DNA of 64,000 bases from assembly GCF_011752005.1 (NCBI RefSeq), contig NZ_JAAIJZ010000001.1, positions 124,001-188,000 on the forward strand, given 5' to 3'. Origin of the DNA: Canibacter zhoujuaniae. Lineage in GTDB: Bacteria > Actinomycetota > Actinomycetes > Actinomycetales > Microbacteriaceae. The notes below the pieces were generated by a model that was given only the letters and a program-made list of their open reading frames with translations, searched no databases and was not told the DNA's origin. A program made the position numbers and the translations under genes. This document shows positions 17,911-26,467 of this stretch, piece by piece (positions within the stretch are counted from its first letter, which is position 1; each line of letters begins with the position of its first letter).

Positions 17911-19596
17911 TTACGGACGTGACTGTCGGTGTGTGAGTTTTTTACGCAGCGCAAGCGTAGCGGAATGCCCGCTGATGATGAGGAACAAGACGTAAAGCGC
18001 AAGCGTCAGTATGCCAACTACGACACAGATCAAAATTGAGCCGACGAAATTTAGCTCTGATCCGATAACGTTGGGGAGCGCTAACGGCGTTATCAGACGA
18101 TCTAACTGCAGGGTGATTCCAAGCACGGAGACGGAATCGGGGATCACATAACGCGCCATCAGAAGCAGCGCTAATAATATTGCTGCAGCAGTTGCAAACA
18201 GTGCACGCAAACTGTCTTTTAGAGTCTCAGCGTCGAGCACAGCGCCGATATGCCGCTTTAGCGTTAAGTGAGTTAGCGCATAGAAGAGAATATAGCCGAG
18301 CGATACTGCAAGACAGGCGAGCCAGGCTGCGTCAGCAGTTTCAAAAGCGAAGGTAAAGCTGACAAGAATAATAATTACGCTTGTGTGCAAAACATTTAAT
18401 AAGAAGGGGGTTTTTGTGTTGCTCCGCGCGAAGAAGCCGCGATTTAACACGAACACCAGACTGTACGGCAGCTGACTGATTGACAGAGCGAGTAAAACTA
18501 TCGCAACCGATCCGACCACAGCAGAGTCAGCTGTTGGCTGCAGCACCCGCGAAATAGGGAATGAGAGCAGCGCAAAAATTGCGATGATAGGGGCGGTTAT
18601 AAGCACTGTTAACGAGAACGCTCGGCGCAGTTGCATCCGATAACCGTGTTCATCACCGTTCTGCACCTTTTCACTCATCGAAGTGAAGGAAGCCATAACT
18701 AGTGAGACAACAATTGTGGCGTGCGGCAGGCTGAGAATCAGTGTGGCAAGCTCTACCGCCGCAAGACCAGCCTCTCCAGACTGCGCACGGTTCATCGCAA
18801 TGCCCTGATAGATACCGGTAATCTGAGTGGCAACCATTGAAGCCAGCGTCCATGATGCAACACGGCCAATCTCACCGAGACCAAAGCCACGCCATTTAAA
18901 GTCGAGCTGCATTTTTATACCAGCCCGTTTAAACGCAAACAGCAGCACAATCGCCTGGGCTGCAACACCGAGGCTTGCCGCGCCCGCAATCAAAAACTGC
19001 GGCGCAAAATCAGTGCTGCCAAACACCCGTTCACCGTTTGGATCGGCGCCAAAGAAATAGATGAAAAGCAGCAGTGCGCTAATGTGAATCACATTGTTTA
19101 AAACAGGAGCCCAAGTGTACGGCCCAAAAACGCTCTTTGCGTTAAGCACCTCACCGGCAACCGTATAGAGCACAAAAAAGAGCACCTGTGGAGCCAGCCA
19201 CAGTGCAAAGGCGAGCGCGAGACCGCGATGCTCGGCAGACCAGTCCGGTGTTAAAAGACGCACAATGAGCGGTGAGATGAGGGCGGTTAAGAGAGTAAGC
19301 GCTGATCCGACAACAAGTGAGAGCGTAATTAGCTTCTGAATATAGGCCTGACCGCGATCCTTTGCGAGCGCCGCCTTCGTTATCTGCGGCACCAGCACAG
19401 CGGTTAGGGCGCCGGTTATCACCAGTGAATAAACCAGACCGGGAATGCGTGTTGCAGCAGAGTAGGAGTTCGCGACAAAACCGAGCGAACCGATCGCGTA
19501 GACGAGCAGCATCTGCCGCATAAGCCCTAAGACTCGTGACGTAAGAGTGCCAGCTGCGATGAGAGCGCTAGAGCGACCGAAACCTTGTTTTGCCAT
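17911..19596 (-). CDS. murJ: Lipid II flippase MurJ
   Basis: MurJ (MviN) moves lipid II across the cytoplasmic membrane for peptidoglycan synthesis. From ATG 19596 the protein has about 561 residues, with the N-terminal signature GTLTSRVLGLMRQMLLVYAIG and hydrophobic segments throughout, consistent with 14 helices. The frame extends to TTG 19617, but TATTCT (AGAATA on the plus strand, 19605-19610) lies 8 bases before ATG 19596, which points to a leaderless mRNA. It is divergent from ftsK and precedes a Fem-like gene, making a small cell-wall unit. Confidence 0.93.
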   Translation of the reverse strand: MAKQGFGRSSALIAAGTLTSRVLGLMRQMLLVYAIGSLGFVANSYSAATRIPGLVYSLVITGALTAVLVPQITKAALAKDRGQAYIQKLITLSLVVGSALTLLTALISPLIVRLLTPDWSAEHRGLALAFALWLAPQVLFFVLYTVAGEVLNAKSVFGPYTWAPVLNNVIHISALLLFIYFFGADPNGERVFGSTDFAPQFLIAGAASLGVAAQAIVLLFAFKRAGIKMQLDFKWRGFGLGEIGRVASWTLASMVATQITGIYQGIAMNRAQSGEAGLAAVELATLILSLPHATIVVSLVMASFTSMSEKVQNGDEHGYRMQLRRAFSLTVLITAPIIAIFALLSFPISRVLQPTADSAVVGSVAIVLLALSISQLPYSLVFVLNRGFFARSNTKTPFLLNVLHTSVIIILVSFTFAFETADAAWLACLAVSLGYILFYALTHLTLKRHIGAVLDAETLKDSLRALFATAAAILLALLLMARYVIPDSVSVLGITLQLDRLITPLALPNVIGSELNFVGSILICVVVGILTLALYVLFLIISGHSATLALRKKLTHRQSRP

Positions 19597-19690
19597 CAAT
19601 ACCAAGAATAGCCGCAAGCTCTTGCTCTTCGAGAGCCAAAGAAAAAGGGGCGCGCCGCCTAGGCACAGATAAAGTTATTTACCGCTCGTT

Positions 19691-19696
19691 TAGATT
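19691..19696 (+). promoter_or_regulatory. -10 element of ftsK (leaderless promoter)
   Basis: TAGATT lies 7 bases before ATG 19704. The divergent murJ -10 is at 19605-19610, so the two promoters share about 80 bases of DNA. Confidence 0.5.
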
Positions 19697-19703
19697 AGTA
19701 GCT

Positions 19704-22547
19704 ATGAGTTCGTCTAGTTCTAAGCGCGGGAATACGCGGAAAACCGGGGGTGCTAGGAGCACCTCCACCGCTCGCACCCGAAAGCTTCCGGAAACCGCAG
19801 CTAAGGAGGTTGCAAAACCTGAAAAAAACGCTTTGGTTACCGTCTGGACGGCTTCCGCCCACGGTGCCGGGGCGCTGGCGCGTGCCTTTCGCCTAGAAAA
19901 GATGGATCCGGCAGATAGGCGAGACGGATTTCCGTTTGCTTTGCTGCTGTTGGGTGTTGTTGGAATTGCGCTTGAGTGGTTTTTAGCGGGCAATCAAACC
20001 GCTCAAGTGATCAGCGATTGGACCCTTGGCGGCATGTTTGGGCAGCTTGTATTTGGCTTGCCGCTCTTAATGATCGCCTTTGCGCTGTGGCTTTTTAACA
20101 ACCCGTCAACAGTGCACGATAATCGCCGCATCGCTGTTGGCCTGACGCTACTCGTGTTAAGCGCCTCTGGTATTGCCCACGCGCTCGCCACAGTGCGGCC
20201 GCAACCGGCTGAGGGCCTGCCCGCACTCGCTGCTGCTGGCGGCTTGTTGGGTTGGTTGTTGGGTGAGCCGTTGGCGTTGGTGCACAAATGGTTTGCTGTG
20301 CCGGTGCTAGCGCTGCTTGTGGTGCTCAGTCTCCTGATCATCACCAAGACTCCGCCAACGCGAATTGGTCGGCGTCTTATTGAAGTCTGGGACTGGCTGT
20401 TGGGTGAGCCGCGCGAAGCTGAGGCACAAAAAGACCAGTCTGGTGGGGGCAGCCCAGACACCGCGGTGATGCCACCGCACTTCGCTGAGCAGCAGGAACT
20501 TGAAGGGCAGACACTTGCTGCAGCGCAAGAGGCAAAACCGAAGCGGCGGCGCAAGAAAAACGAAACAGTTCTTTTTGACGTTGAGAGTTTTGAACCGCAG
20601 GAGCCGCGCATTCCAACCGACAAACTGCCGTGGTGGCGCAGGCCAAACTCTGAGGGTGCGGGACTCACCGAAAACTTTGTGGATCCGCACGAGCTGCTGG
20701 ACGGCGGAAACCCTGAATCTGGTGTGCACGGTGAGGTTGCTTTTGAAAGCGCGTTAGAGGGTGATCCCACTGTGTCACAGCGGCACACCGCTGATGTGAT
20801 TGCTGAGCTTGAGGCAGCGGAACAGATGCTGCGCGATACCGGTAATATGGGGCATCGGTCGAGCGGCCTGTACGCCGATGAAGAAAGTGATAACGCAGAG
20901 TCGGCAACTGTGGAAACACCGGCGGGGCCGCAGGATCGTCCGTTTTCGTTAAATCCGCCAGAAGCCGCAAGCGATCAGCAGCGATACGTGCTGCCGAGTG
21001 TGCAAACGCTAAACCGCGGCGAAGCGCCAAAGACAGACTCAGCCGCCAACAGTGAGATTATTGCTGCAATTGATCGAGTATTTGCGTCATTTAAGGTCGA
21101 TGCGAAGGTCGTGGGCTTTTCTCGCGGTCCGACGGTTACCCAGTATGAGGTAGAGGTCGGCGCTGGGACAAAGGTTGAACGCGTAACTGCGCTCGCAAAG
21201 AACATCTCATATGAGGTTGCCTCGAATGAGGTTAGTATTCTGTCGCCGATCCCGGGCAAAAAAGCTATCGGCATTGAAATTCCCAATCGCGACCGTGAAA
21301 ATGTGGTGCTCGGCGACGTGCTGCGCTCTCCGAAGGCCGCTTCGTCAACCCACCCGCTCACTATCGGTGTTGGTAAAGACGTTGAGGGCGGTTTTGTTGT
21401 CGCCAATCTCGCAAAAATGCCGCACCTCTTAGTTGCCGGTTCAACCGGGTCTGGTAAATCAAGCTTTATCAATTCGATGATTACAAGCCTGCTTGTGCGC
21501 TCGACCCCCGAAGAAGTGCGCATGGTGCTCGTTGATCCAAAGCGCGTGGAACTTAGCAACTATCAAGGGGTGCCGCACCTAATAACCCCAATCATCACCA
21601 ACCCGAAGAAAGCTGCAGAAGCTCTGCAGTGGGTTGTGAAAGAGATGGATATGCGTTACGACGATCTTGAAAGCTTTGGCTTCAAGCACGTCGACGACTT
21701 CAACAAAGCTGTGCGCGATGGCTCGATTCGGCTGCCAGAGGGAAGTAAGCGGGTTTTGAAACCGTACCCTTACTTACTGACTGTGGTAGATGAGCTTGCG
21801 GATCTGATGCTGGTTGCGCCCCGCGACGTTGAAGAATCCATCGTCAGAATCACACAGCTAGCGCGCGCCGCTGGGATCCATCTTGTGCTTGCAACGCAGC
21901 GACCATCCGTCGATGTGGTAACCGGCCTAATTAAGGCAAACGTGCCGAGCAGGCTCGCCTTCGCTGTTGCTTCTGCAACCGATTCGCGAGTTATTCTGGA
22001 CCAAACAGGTGCAGAAAAACTAATCGGTCAGGGTGATGGTTTGTTCTTACCGATGGGCGCAGGGCATCCGGTGCGTGTGCAGGGTGCCTGGGTGACTGAA
22101 AGCGAAATTCGCAGTGTTGTGGAGCACGTGAAGTCGCAAGCACGCCCTGAGTACCGCAAAGATGTTGAACAGGTTGTTGCGAAGAAAGAGATCGACGCCG
22201 ACATCGGTGACGACCTTGAGGTGCTACTGGCAGCTATTGAGCTGGTTGTTAACAGCCAGCTTGGTTCCACTTCAATGCTGCAGCGTAAACTACGCGTTGG
22301 TTTCGCTAAAGCGGGTCGCATCATGGACCTAATGGAATCGCGTGAAATTGTTGGCCCCTCGCAGGGCTCGAAACCGCGTGATGTGCTCGTAACTCCCGAC
22401 CAATTGGAAGAAATTTTGGCGCGAGTTAGCGGTCAGGAACCGCCTACACGAGCAGATCATTCTGAAAACACAGATTTTGCAGAGACAAATTCAGATGCAG
22501 AATCGGAAGACGCTTGGCAGCTAACCGGGCGTGACGATAGATTCTGA
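19704..22547 (+). CDS. ftsK: DNA translocase FtsK
   Basis: FtsK is a septal membrane-anchored ATPase that pumps chromosomal DNA during division. The 947-residue protein has a basic start, about four or five membrane helices in the first ~230 residues, a variable acidic/proline linker, then the motor domain with Walker A GSTGSGKSS (about residues 577-585) and Walker B LLTVVDELADLML. The winged-helix gamma domain (STSMLQRKLRVGFAKAGRIM) lies near residue 860. The frame is open to 19590, but ATG 19704 is preferred because TAGATT stands 7 bases before it and the sequence then begins MSSSSSKRGN. pgsA follows closely. Confidence 0.95.
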   Translation: MSSSSSKRGNTRKTGGARSTSTARTRKLPETAAKEVAKPEKNALVTVWTASAHGAGALARAFRLEKMDPADRRDGFPFALLLLGVVGIALEWFLAGNQTAQVISDWTLGGMFGQLVFGLPLLMIAFALWLFNNPSTVHDNRRIAVGLTLLVLSASGIAHALATVRPQPAEGLPALAAAGGLLGWLLGEPLALVHKWFAVPVLALLVVLSLLIITKTPPTRIGRRLIEVWDWLLGEPREAEAQKDQSGGGSPDTAVMPPHFAEQQELEGQTLAAAQEAKPKRRRKKNETVLFDVESFEPQEPRIPTDKLPWWRRPNSEGAGLTENFVDPHELLDGGNPESGVHGEVAFESALEGDPTVSQRHTADVIAELEAAEQMLRDTGNMGHRSSGLYADEESDNAESATVETPAGPQDRPFSLNPPEAASDQQRYVLPSVQTLNRGEAPKTDSAANSEIIAAIDRVFASFKVDAKVVGFSRGPTVTQYEVEVGAGTKVERVTALAKNISYEVASNEVSILSPIPGKKAIGIEIPNRDRENVVLGDVLRSPKAASSTHPLTIGVGKDVEGGFVVANLAKMPHLLVAGSTGSGKSSFINSMITSLLVRSTPEEVRMVLVDPKRVELSNYQGVPHLITPIITNPKKAAEALQWVVKEMDMRYDDLESFGFKHVDDFNKAVRDGSIRLPEGSKRVLKPYPYLLTVVDELADLMLVAPRDVEESIVRITQLARAAGIHLVLATQRPSVDVVTGLIKANVPSRLAFAVASATDSRVILDQTGAEKLIGQGDGLFLPMGAGHPVRVQGAWVTESEIRSVVEHVKSQARPEYRKDVEQVVAKKEIDADIGDDLEVLLAAIELVVNSQLGSTSMLQRKLRVGFAKAGRIMDLMESREIVGPSQGSKPRDVLVTPDQLEEILARVSGQEPPTRADHSENTDFAETNSDAESEDAWQLTGRDDRF

Positions 22548-22560
22548 GGTGGTGAGAGCG

Positions 22561-23133
22561 GTGACTACCAAACAGCCAAACCTTAACCTTCCGAACACAA
22601 TAACCGTGCTCCGTATTTTTGCGACACCTATTGTGCTGTGGCTGCTGCTGACTGACAGGGGTGAACTCGGGCCGGAACGCTGGTGGGGTGCAATACTGTT
22701 CATAATTTTTATGGCGAGCGACGCATTCGACGGCTACTGGGCGCGTTCGCGTGGATTGGTCACCGACCTGGGCAAGCTTCTAGATCCGATCGCCGATAAG
22801 GTGCTGACCGGTGGTGCCTTGGTTGTGCTCTCAATCTTGGGGGAATTACCCTGGTGGGTGACAATTGTTGTGTTAATCCGTGAGATCGGGATCACGATTC
22901 ACCGTTTACTAGCCGCGCATACAGTAGTTCTTGCAGCGGCATGGTTGGGTAAGGTTAAGACTGTGCTGCAGTCGATAGCGATCCCTCTTGCAATTGTGCC
23001 GCACTGGATCTGGACGGGTGAGCCCGGGATTTGGGTAAACACACTAATTATGAGTGCCGCAGTTGTTATGACTATTGTCAGCGGTATTGACTACATAGTG
23101 AAACTACCCGCTGCAAAGAAGAAGGCAGAGTAA
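22561..23133 (+). CDS. pgsA: CDP-diacylglycerol-glycerol-3-phosphate 3-phosphatidyltransferase
   Basis: PgsA makes phosphatidylglycerophosphate, the precursor of phosphatidylglycerol and cardiolipin. The CDP-alcohol phosphotransferase signature DGYWARSRGLVTDLGKLLDP, followed by IADK, is complete. Several membrane helices surround it, and the length (190 residues from GTG 22561) fits the family. GAGGTGG eight bases upstream supports that start. The frame also allows GTG 22531 inside the end of ftsK, so the start is not settled. ftsK-pgsA-cinA-clgR is a common actinobacterial order. Confidence 0.93.
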   Translation: MTTKQPNLNLPNTITVLRIFATPIVLWLLLTDRGELGPERWWGAILFIIFMASDAFDGYWARSRGLVTDLGKLLDPIADKVLTGGALVVLSILGELPWWVTIVVLIREIGITIHRLLAAHTVVLAAAWLGKVKTVLQSIAIPLAIVPHWIWTGEPGIWVNTLIMSAAVVMTIVSGIDYIVKLPAAKKKAE

Positions 23134-23134
23134 C

Positions 23135-23638
23135 TTGGCCCTGTCTTCTGAGCTGACATCTCTTGCTGCGGAAGTGGTTAAGAGGCTAGCGGAAAAGGGT
23201 GAACGCGTTGCGGTGGCTGAATCGTTGACGGGCGGACTGTTAGCGGCAACATTGGTTTCTGTGCCGGGCGCCTCAAAGGTGTTTGTTGGCGGGGCGGTGA
23301 CATACGCCACGGAAGTAAAACACGCTCTGCTCGGAGTGTCATCGGATGTGTTAGGCACATACGGCCCGGTGTGTGCTGACGTGGCAGAACAAATGGCCAG
23401 CGCTGTGCGTGAAAAGCTTGGGGTGACAGCTGACTACGGTGTTTCCACAACGGGGGTAGCAGGCCCCGATCCAGATGCCTTTTCTGGAATCGAGGCGGGC
23501 GTTTTCTACATCGCTTGCGCGACTGGTCGGGGTGTTTTAGCAGAGCGTCATAAAGTTGCAGGGGATCGTGAAACGGTGCGAAAATCGGCAGTGACGGCCG
23601 CTCTACATTTGCTTCTTAACCAGATTGCGGCGGCGTAA
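23135..23638 (+). CDS. cinA: CinA C-terminal-type nicotinamide-nucleotide amidohydrolase
   Basis: This 167-residue protein is the stand-alone C-terminal domain of CinA (PncC type), which deamidates nicotinamide mononucleotide and is loosely linked with competence and recA operons. The signature VAVAESLTGGLLAATLVSVPGAS contains the catalytic Ser and Lys region, and GVAGPDPDA matches the later conserved loop. The start is TTG one base after the pgsA stop, so it is read as part of the same mRNA. The N-terminal MoCF domain of full-length CinA is absent, as is normal for this group. Confidence 0.93.
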   Translation: MALSSELTSLAAEVVKRLAEKGERVAVAESLTGGLLAATLVSVPGASKVFVGGAVTYATEVKHALLGVSSDVLGTYGPVCADVAEQMASAVREKLGVTADYGVSTTGVAGPDPDAFSGIEAGVFYIACATGRGVLAERHKVAGDRETVRKSAVTAALHLLLNQIAAA

Positions 23639-23767
23639 CTGTTTTCAGCGGTTTGTGAACTTGAGTGGATTATTATCAAATTCATAAGCTTGTGGGAATA
23701 ATTATCGTCCCCCGTTGTTGTAGGTTTTAAGTCCTGAATTAAACGAAGTTTAAGAGAAGAGGTCAAG

Positions 23768-24091
23768 ATGGTATTGCTGCGAGAGCAACTTGGCGATGTT
23801 TTGCGTGATTTCCGCACCCAGCAGAACCAGACTCTTCGAGCTGTGTCTGGCGAGGCGCGTGTTGCTCCCGGGTATCTGAGCGAAATTGAACGCGGTCAAA
23901 AAGAGGTTTCCAGTGAAATACTGCTTGCTGTTTCGACCGCGCTGCAGGTTCCGCTGTCGGTGATCTTCAATGAGGTGAGCGAGCGGGTGGCGATGCGTGA
24001 GCAGTTGAATTCCGGAGTGTCTCCGATAATTCCAGATACTGTGCCTGCCGATTTGCTCAAAAAGTATCATGGCTCTGAATTAATCGGTTAG
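23768..24091 (+). CDS. clgR: XRE-family regulator, ClgR-like
   Basis: This 107-residue protein has a helix-turn-helix domain over roughly residues 8-64 (LRDFRTQQNQTLRAVSGEARV, GYLSEIERGQKEVSSEILLAV). ClgR activates clp protease and other proteostasis genes in actinobacteria and is normally encoded between cinA and recA, as here. AGAAGAGG before the ATG is the ribosome site. The 129-base upstream gap is AT-rich and should hold its promoter; I see no clear ClgR self-binding site. Its fast turnover by Clp cannot be judged from sequence. Confidence 0.88.
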   Translation: MVLLREQLGDVLRDFRTQQNQTLRAVSGEARVAPGYLSEIERGQKEVSSEILLAVSTALQVPLSVIFNEVSERVAMREQLNSGVSPIIPDTVPADLLKKYHGSELIG

Positions 24092-24099
24092 CGGCGCAA

Positions 24100-24321
24100 T
24101 TGAAAGCTAGTGAGTTTCGGCGCGCTGTAGAGGAAGAGTTTGGTGTTAGCTACAGCTCTGTGCTGATACGCGATCATTGGCTTGTTGCGCTTGGTGGAAC
24201 TGCGCAGGAAGCTCTCGAAGCCGGAGTTCCGGCAAAAACTGTGTGGCTCGCGCTCTGTGATGATTTTGCAATTCCTGAAGATCGTCGGCACGGGCGTGGG
24301 CTGATTGATCCGCAGAAATAA
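24100..24321 (+). CDS. DUF3046 family protein
   Basis: This small 73-residue protein starts at TTG, 8 bases after the clgR stop. The sequence MKASEFRRAVEEEFG, WLVALGGTAQEALEAGV and AIPEDRRHGRG matches DUF3046, an actinobacterial family that almost always sits directly before recA. Its function is unknown. Translation is probably coupled to clgR. The conserved position next to recA-recX suggests a link with DNA repair or its control, but nothing in the sequence proves it. Confidence 0.9.
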   Translation: MKASEFRRAVEEEFGVSYSSVLIRDHWLVALGGTAQEALEAGVPAKTVWLALCDDFAIPEDRRHGRGLIDPQK

Positions 24322-24361
24322 CAGTTTCAGACGTAACCTAAACTTTCTCGGCGCGCCAAAA

Positions 24362-24377
24362 TCGAATAAATGTTCGA
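24362..24377. promoter_or_regulatory. LexA (SOS) box upstream of recA
   Basis: TCGAATAAATGTTCGA is a near-perfect inverted repeat and fits the Gram-positive/actinobacterial LexA site (GAAC-N4-GTTC type) with one mismatch in the left arm. TATGTT at 24385-24390 could be the -10 hexamer, with the box covering the -35 region. The predicted recA leader is then about 180 nt. Confidence 0.82.
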
Positions 24378-24578
24378 TATTGGGTATGTTTGTAACAGCA
24401 CAGCTGCTGAGATAGTTCTCCACAGATCTAATAAGGCCACTATAAAGTCATATACCTCTGGGGTAGCTTCAAAGTAACTGGCTACTTGCCTTGTCTGCGC
24501 TAATTAATTTTGGCGTCGAGACAGTCTGTAGGCGGCAACCCAGGTGCGCTACTGCCACCGCGACTTGATGGAGGAAAA
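24378..24578 (+). promoter_or_regulatory. recA 5' leader region
   Basis: About 200 bases separate the SOS box from the recA ATG. The stretch contains the 16-base motif TATAAAGTCATATACC (24441-24456), which recurs with one change upstream of lexA. GGCTACTTGCCTT-like and other short GC-rich segments could fold, but I see no clear terminator or riboswitch. The in-frame extension of recA up to 24510 runs through this region and is rejected because ATG 24579 has GGAGG directly before it. Confidence 0.45.
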
Positions 24579-25631
24579 ATGGCCGATAAAACTAAAATAA
24601 ATTCACTCGAAACTGCGCTTGCTCAGATTGACAAGCAGTTTGGCAAAGGCGCAATTATGCGCATGGGTCAGATTGAGCGTGAAGCGGTGGAGGTGATCCC
24701 AACCGGGTCGGTAACGCTTGATGTCGCGCTCGGCATTGGTGGTTTGCCGCGTGGGCGCATTATTGAGATTTTTGGGCCTGAATCCTCTGGTAAAACAACC
24801 CTGACTTTGCACGCTATCGCCAATGTGCAGGCTGCTGGTGGAATTGCAGCATTTATTGACGCAGAGCACGCCTTAGACCCCGTTTACGCACAGAAACTCG
24901 GGGTGAATATTGATGAGCTGCTTGTGTCGCAGCCCGACAACGGCGAGCAGGCGCTAGAAATCGCAGATATGCTGATTCGCTCTGGCTCTGTCGACTTGAT
25001 TGTTATCGACTCTGTTGCCGCACTGGTGCCCGCTGCTGAAATCAAGGGTGAGATGGGTGACTCACACGTTGGTCTCCAAGCCCGGCTTATGTCGCAGGCG
25101 CTGCGTAAGATTACTGGTGGCCTGCACAACACAAACACAACAGCTATTTTCATTAACCAGCTGCGTGAGAAGGTTGGTGTGATGTTTGGCAGTCCGGAAA
25201 CCACCGCGGGCGGAAAGGCGTTGAAATTCTATGCCTCAGTGCGGCTTGACATTCGCCGTGTGCAAACCATTAAAGAAGGCAGTGATGCCGTCGGCAACCG
25301 CACTAAGGTTAAGGTCGTTAAGAACAAGATGGCGCCGCCGTTTAAGATCGCAGAGTTTGACATCCTCTATGGTGAGGGCATCTCTCGGGAAGGATCACTT
25401 ATCGACCTGGGTGTCGAGAACAATATCATCAAAAAGAGCGGTGCTTGGTTTACCTATGATGGTGATCAGCTCGGGCAGGGCATGGAAAAAGCTCGCCGCT
25501 TTTTGAAGGAGAACCCAGAGGTTGCTGCCGAGATTGAGCAGAAAATTTTGATTAAGCTCGGAGTGATTGAAGATCCGGCTGCGCAGAATCAAGAGGCAGC
25601 TGAAGGATCCGCAGAGGTCAAATCAGCGTAA
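24579..25631 (+). CDS. recA: Recombinase RecA
   Basis: RecA forms filaments on single-stranded DNA, drives homologous recombination and stimulates LexA self-cleavage. From ATG 24579 the protein has 350 residues, the normal length. Walker A GPESSGKT is at residues 66-73; LIVIDSVAALVP is Walker B, and the L2 loop follows in INQLREKVGVMFGSPETTAGG. TGGAGGAAAA before the ATG is a strong ribosome site. An SOS box lies at 24362-24377. recX begins on the last base of the stop codon. Confidence 0.98.
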   Translation: MADKTKINSLETALAQIDKQFGKGAIMRMGQIEREAVEVIPTGSVTLDVALGIGGLPRGRIIEIFGPESSGKTTLTLHAIANVQAAGGIAAFIDAEHALDPVYAQKLGVNIDELLVSQPDNGEQALEIADMLIRSGSVDLIVIDSVAALVPAAEIKGEMGDSHVGLQARLMSQALRKITGGLHNTNTTAIFINQLREKVGVMFGSPETTAGGKALKFYASVRLDIRRVQTIKEGSDAVGNRTKVKVVKNKMAPPFKIAEFDILYGEGISREGSLIDLGVENNIIKKSGAWFTYDGDQLGQGMEKARRFLKENPEVAAEIEQKILIKLGVIEDPAAQNQEAAEGSAEVKSA

Positions 25632-26443
25632 TGCCGGTTAGGTTCGAAGATGATGATGCTATGGCGGATAACTCCGCCATAGCATCTGGAATTGAAACTG
25701 CAAACGCTTGGACAGCGCGGCGTGCCAGGTCGCAGCAGGGTGCAAAAGTCACCGATATTAGTGCATGGCGGGCGCGTGCTGAAAACGAGCAAACCGCCGA
25801 AAAAACTCAAGACAATAAACCCCGCAGCTCAAAAGACACAGTCATCGCCTCGCTTCAAAAACAACTAAAAACGCTAGACAAGCCTTCGCAGCCGCTTCCA
25901 CCTGCGGAGCGTGTGCGAAATGAGCAGATCATAGATGAGCAGAATCTTATCTCGGTAGATTTTGGTGATCGGGCTACTCGTGAGGCCGCAAAAGATGCTG
26001 CAATTAAGTTGTTAGCCAGAAAACAACTGTCTGTTAAAGAGCTCGAAAATGAGTTGCAAAAACAGGAGTTCAACCACACACTGTGCGCTGAGGTAGCCGC
26101 TGAATGCGAAGCTGAAATGCTGATCGATGAGCTGGCACTCGCCAGAGCGATCGTAGAGAACAATCGCGGCCGCAAAGGTAAAAGTGCGCAGCAGATTAAA
26201 CAGAAATTAGTGCAGAGACGACTCAGCGAGAGTGCGATAGCAGCAGCACTTGCAGAAATCGACGAAGCAGAAGAAAAGCAGCTAATTTGCGACACAGCGT
26301 TCGACAGAGCGCAGCGCTTAAATGATCTAGACTTTGCGACAGCAGAACGCAGACTTCTAGCTTTTCTAGCAAGACGCGGCTGGAGCGGTTATGAGACACG
26401 CGAAATAGCCCGTGAGGCATTGCGTGCCGCGGGCATTGATTAA
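25631..26443 (+). CDS. recX: Regulatory protein RecX
   Basis: RecX binds RecA filaments and limits their activity. The gene overlaps the recA stop by one base (TAATG), so it is translationally coupled. The 270-residue protein has a polar, low-complexity N-terminal half of about 110 residues and a RecX domain with its three-helix repeats in the second half (AAIKLLARKQLSVKELENEL, RGRKGKSAQQIKQKLVQRRL, ERRLLAFLARRGWSGYETREI). The long N-terminal extension is common in actinobacterial RecX, but its role is not known. Confidence 0.92.
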   Translation: MPVRFEDDDAMADNSAIASGIETANAWTARRARSQQGAKVTDISAWRARAENEQTAEKTQDNKPRSSKDTVIASLQKQLKTLDKPSQPLPPAERVRNEQIIDEQNLISVDFGDRATREAAKDAAIKLLARKQLSVKELENELQKQEFNHTLCAEVAAECEAEMLIDELALARAIVENNRGRKGKSAQQIKQKLVQRRLSESAIAAALAEIDEAEEKQLICDTAFDRAQRLNDLDFATAERRLLAFLARRGWSGYETREIAREALRAAGID

Positions 26444-26467
26444 TGGGGTTTATTAGGATAGGTAGTT

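Noticed and set aside
20003..20788. Minus-strand open frame of about 261 codons opposite the ftsK linker
   Set aside because: Ser/Pro/Arg-rich shadow of the ftsK codon pattern; no promoter or family resemblance.
24510..24578. In-frame extension of recA by 23 codons
   Set aside because: Has no ribosome site, while ATG 24579 has GGAGG and gives the normal RecA N-terminus.
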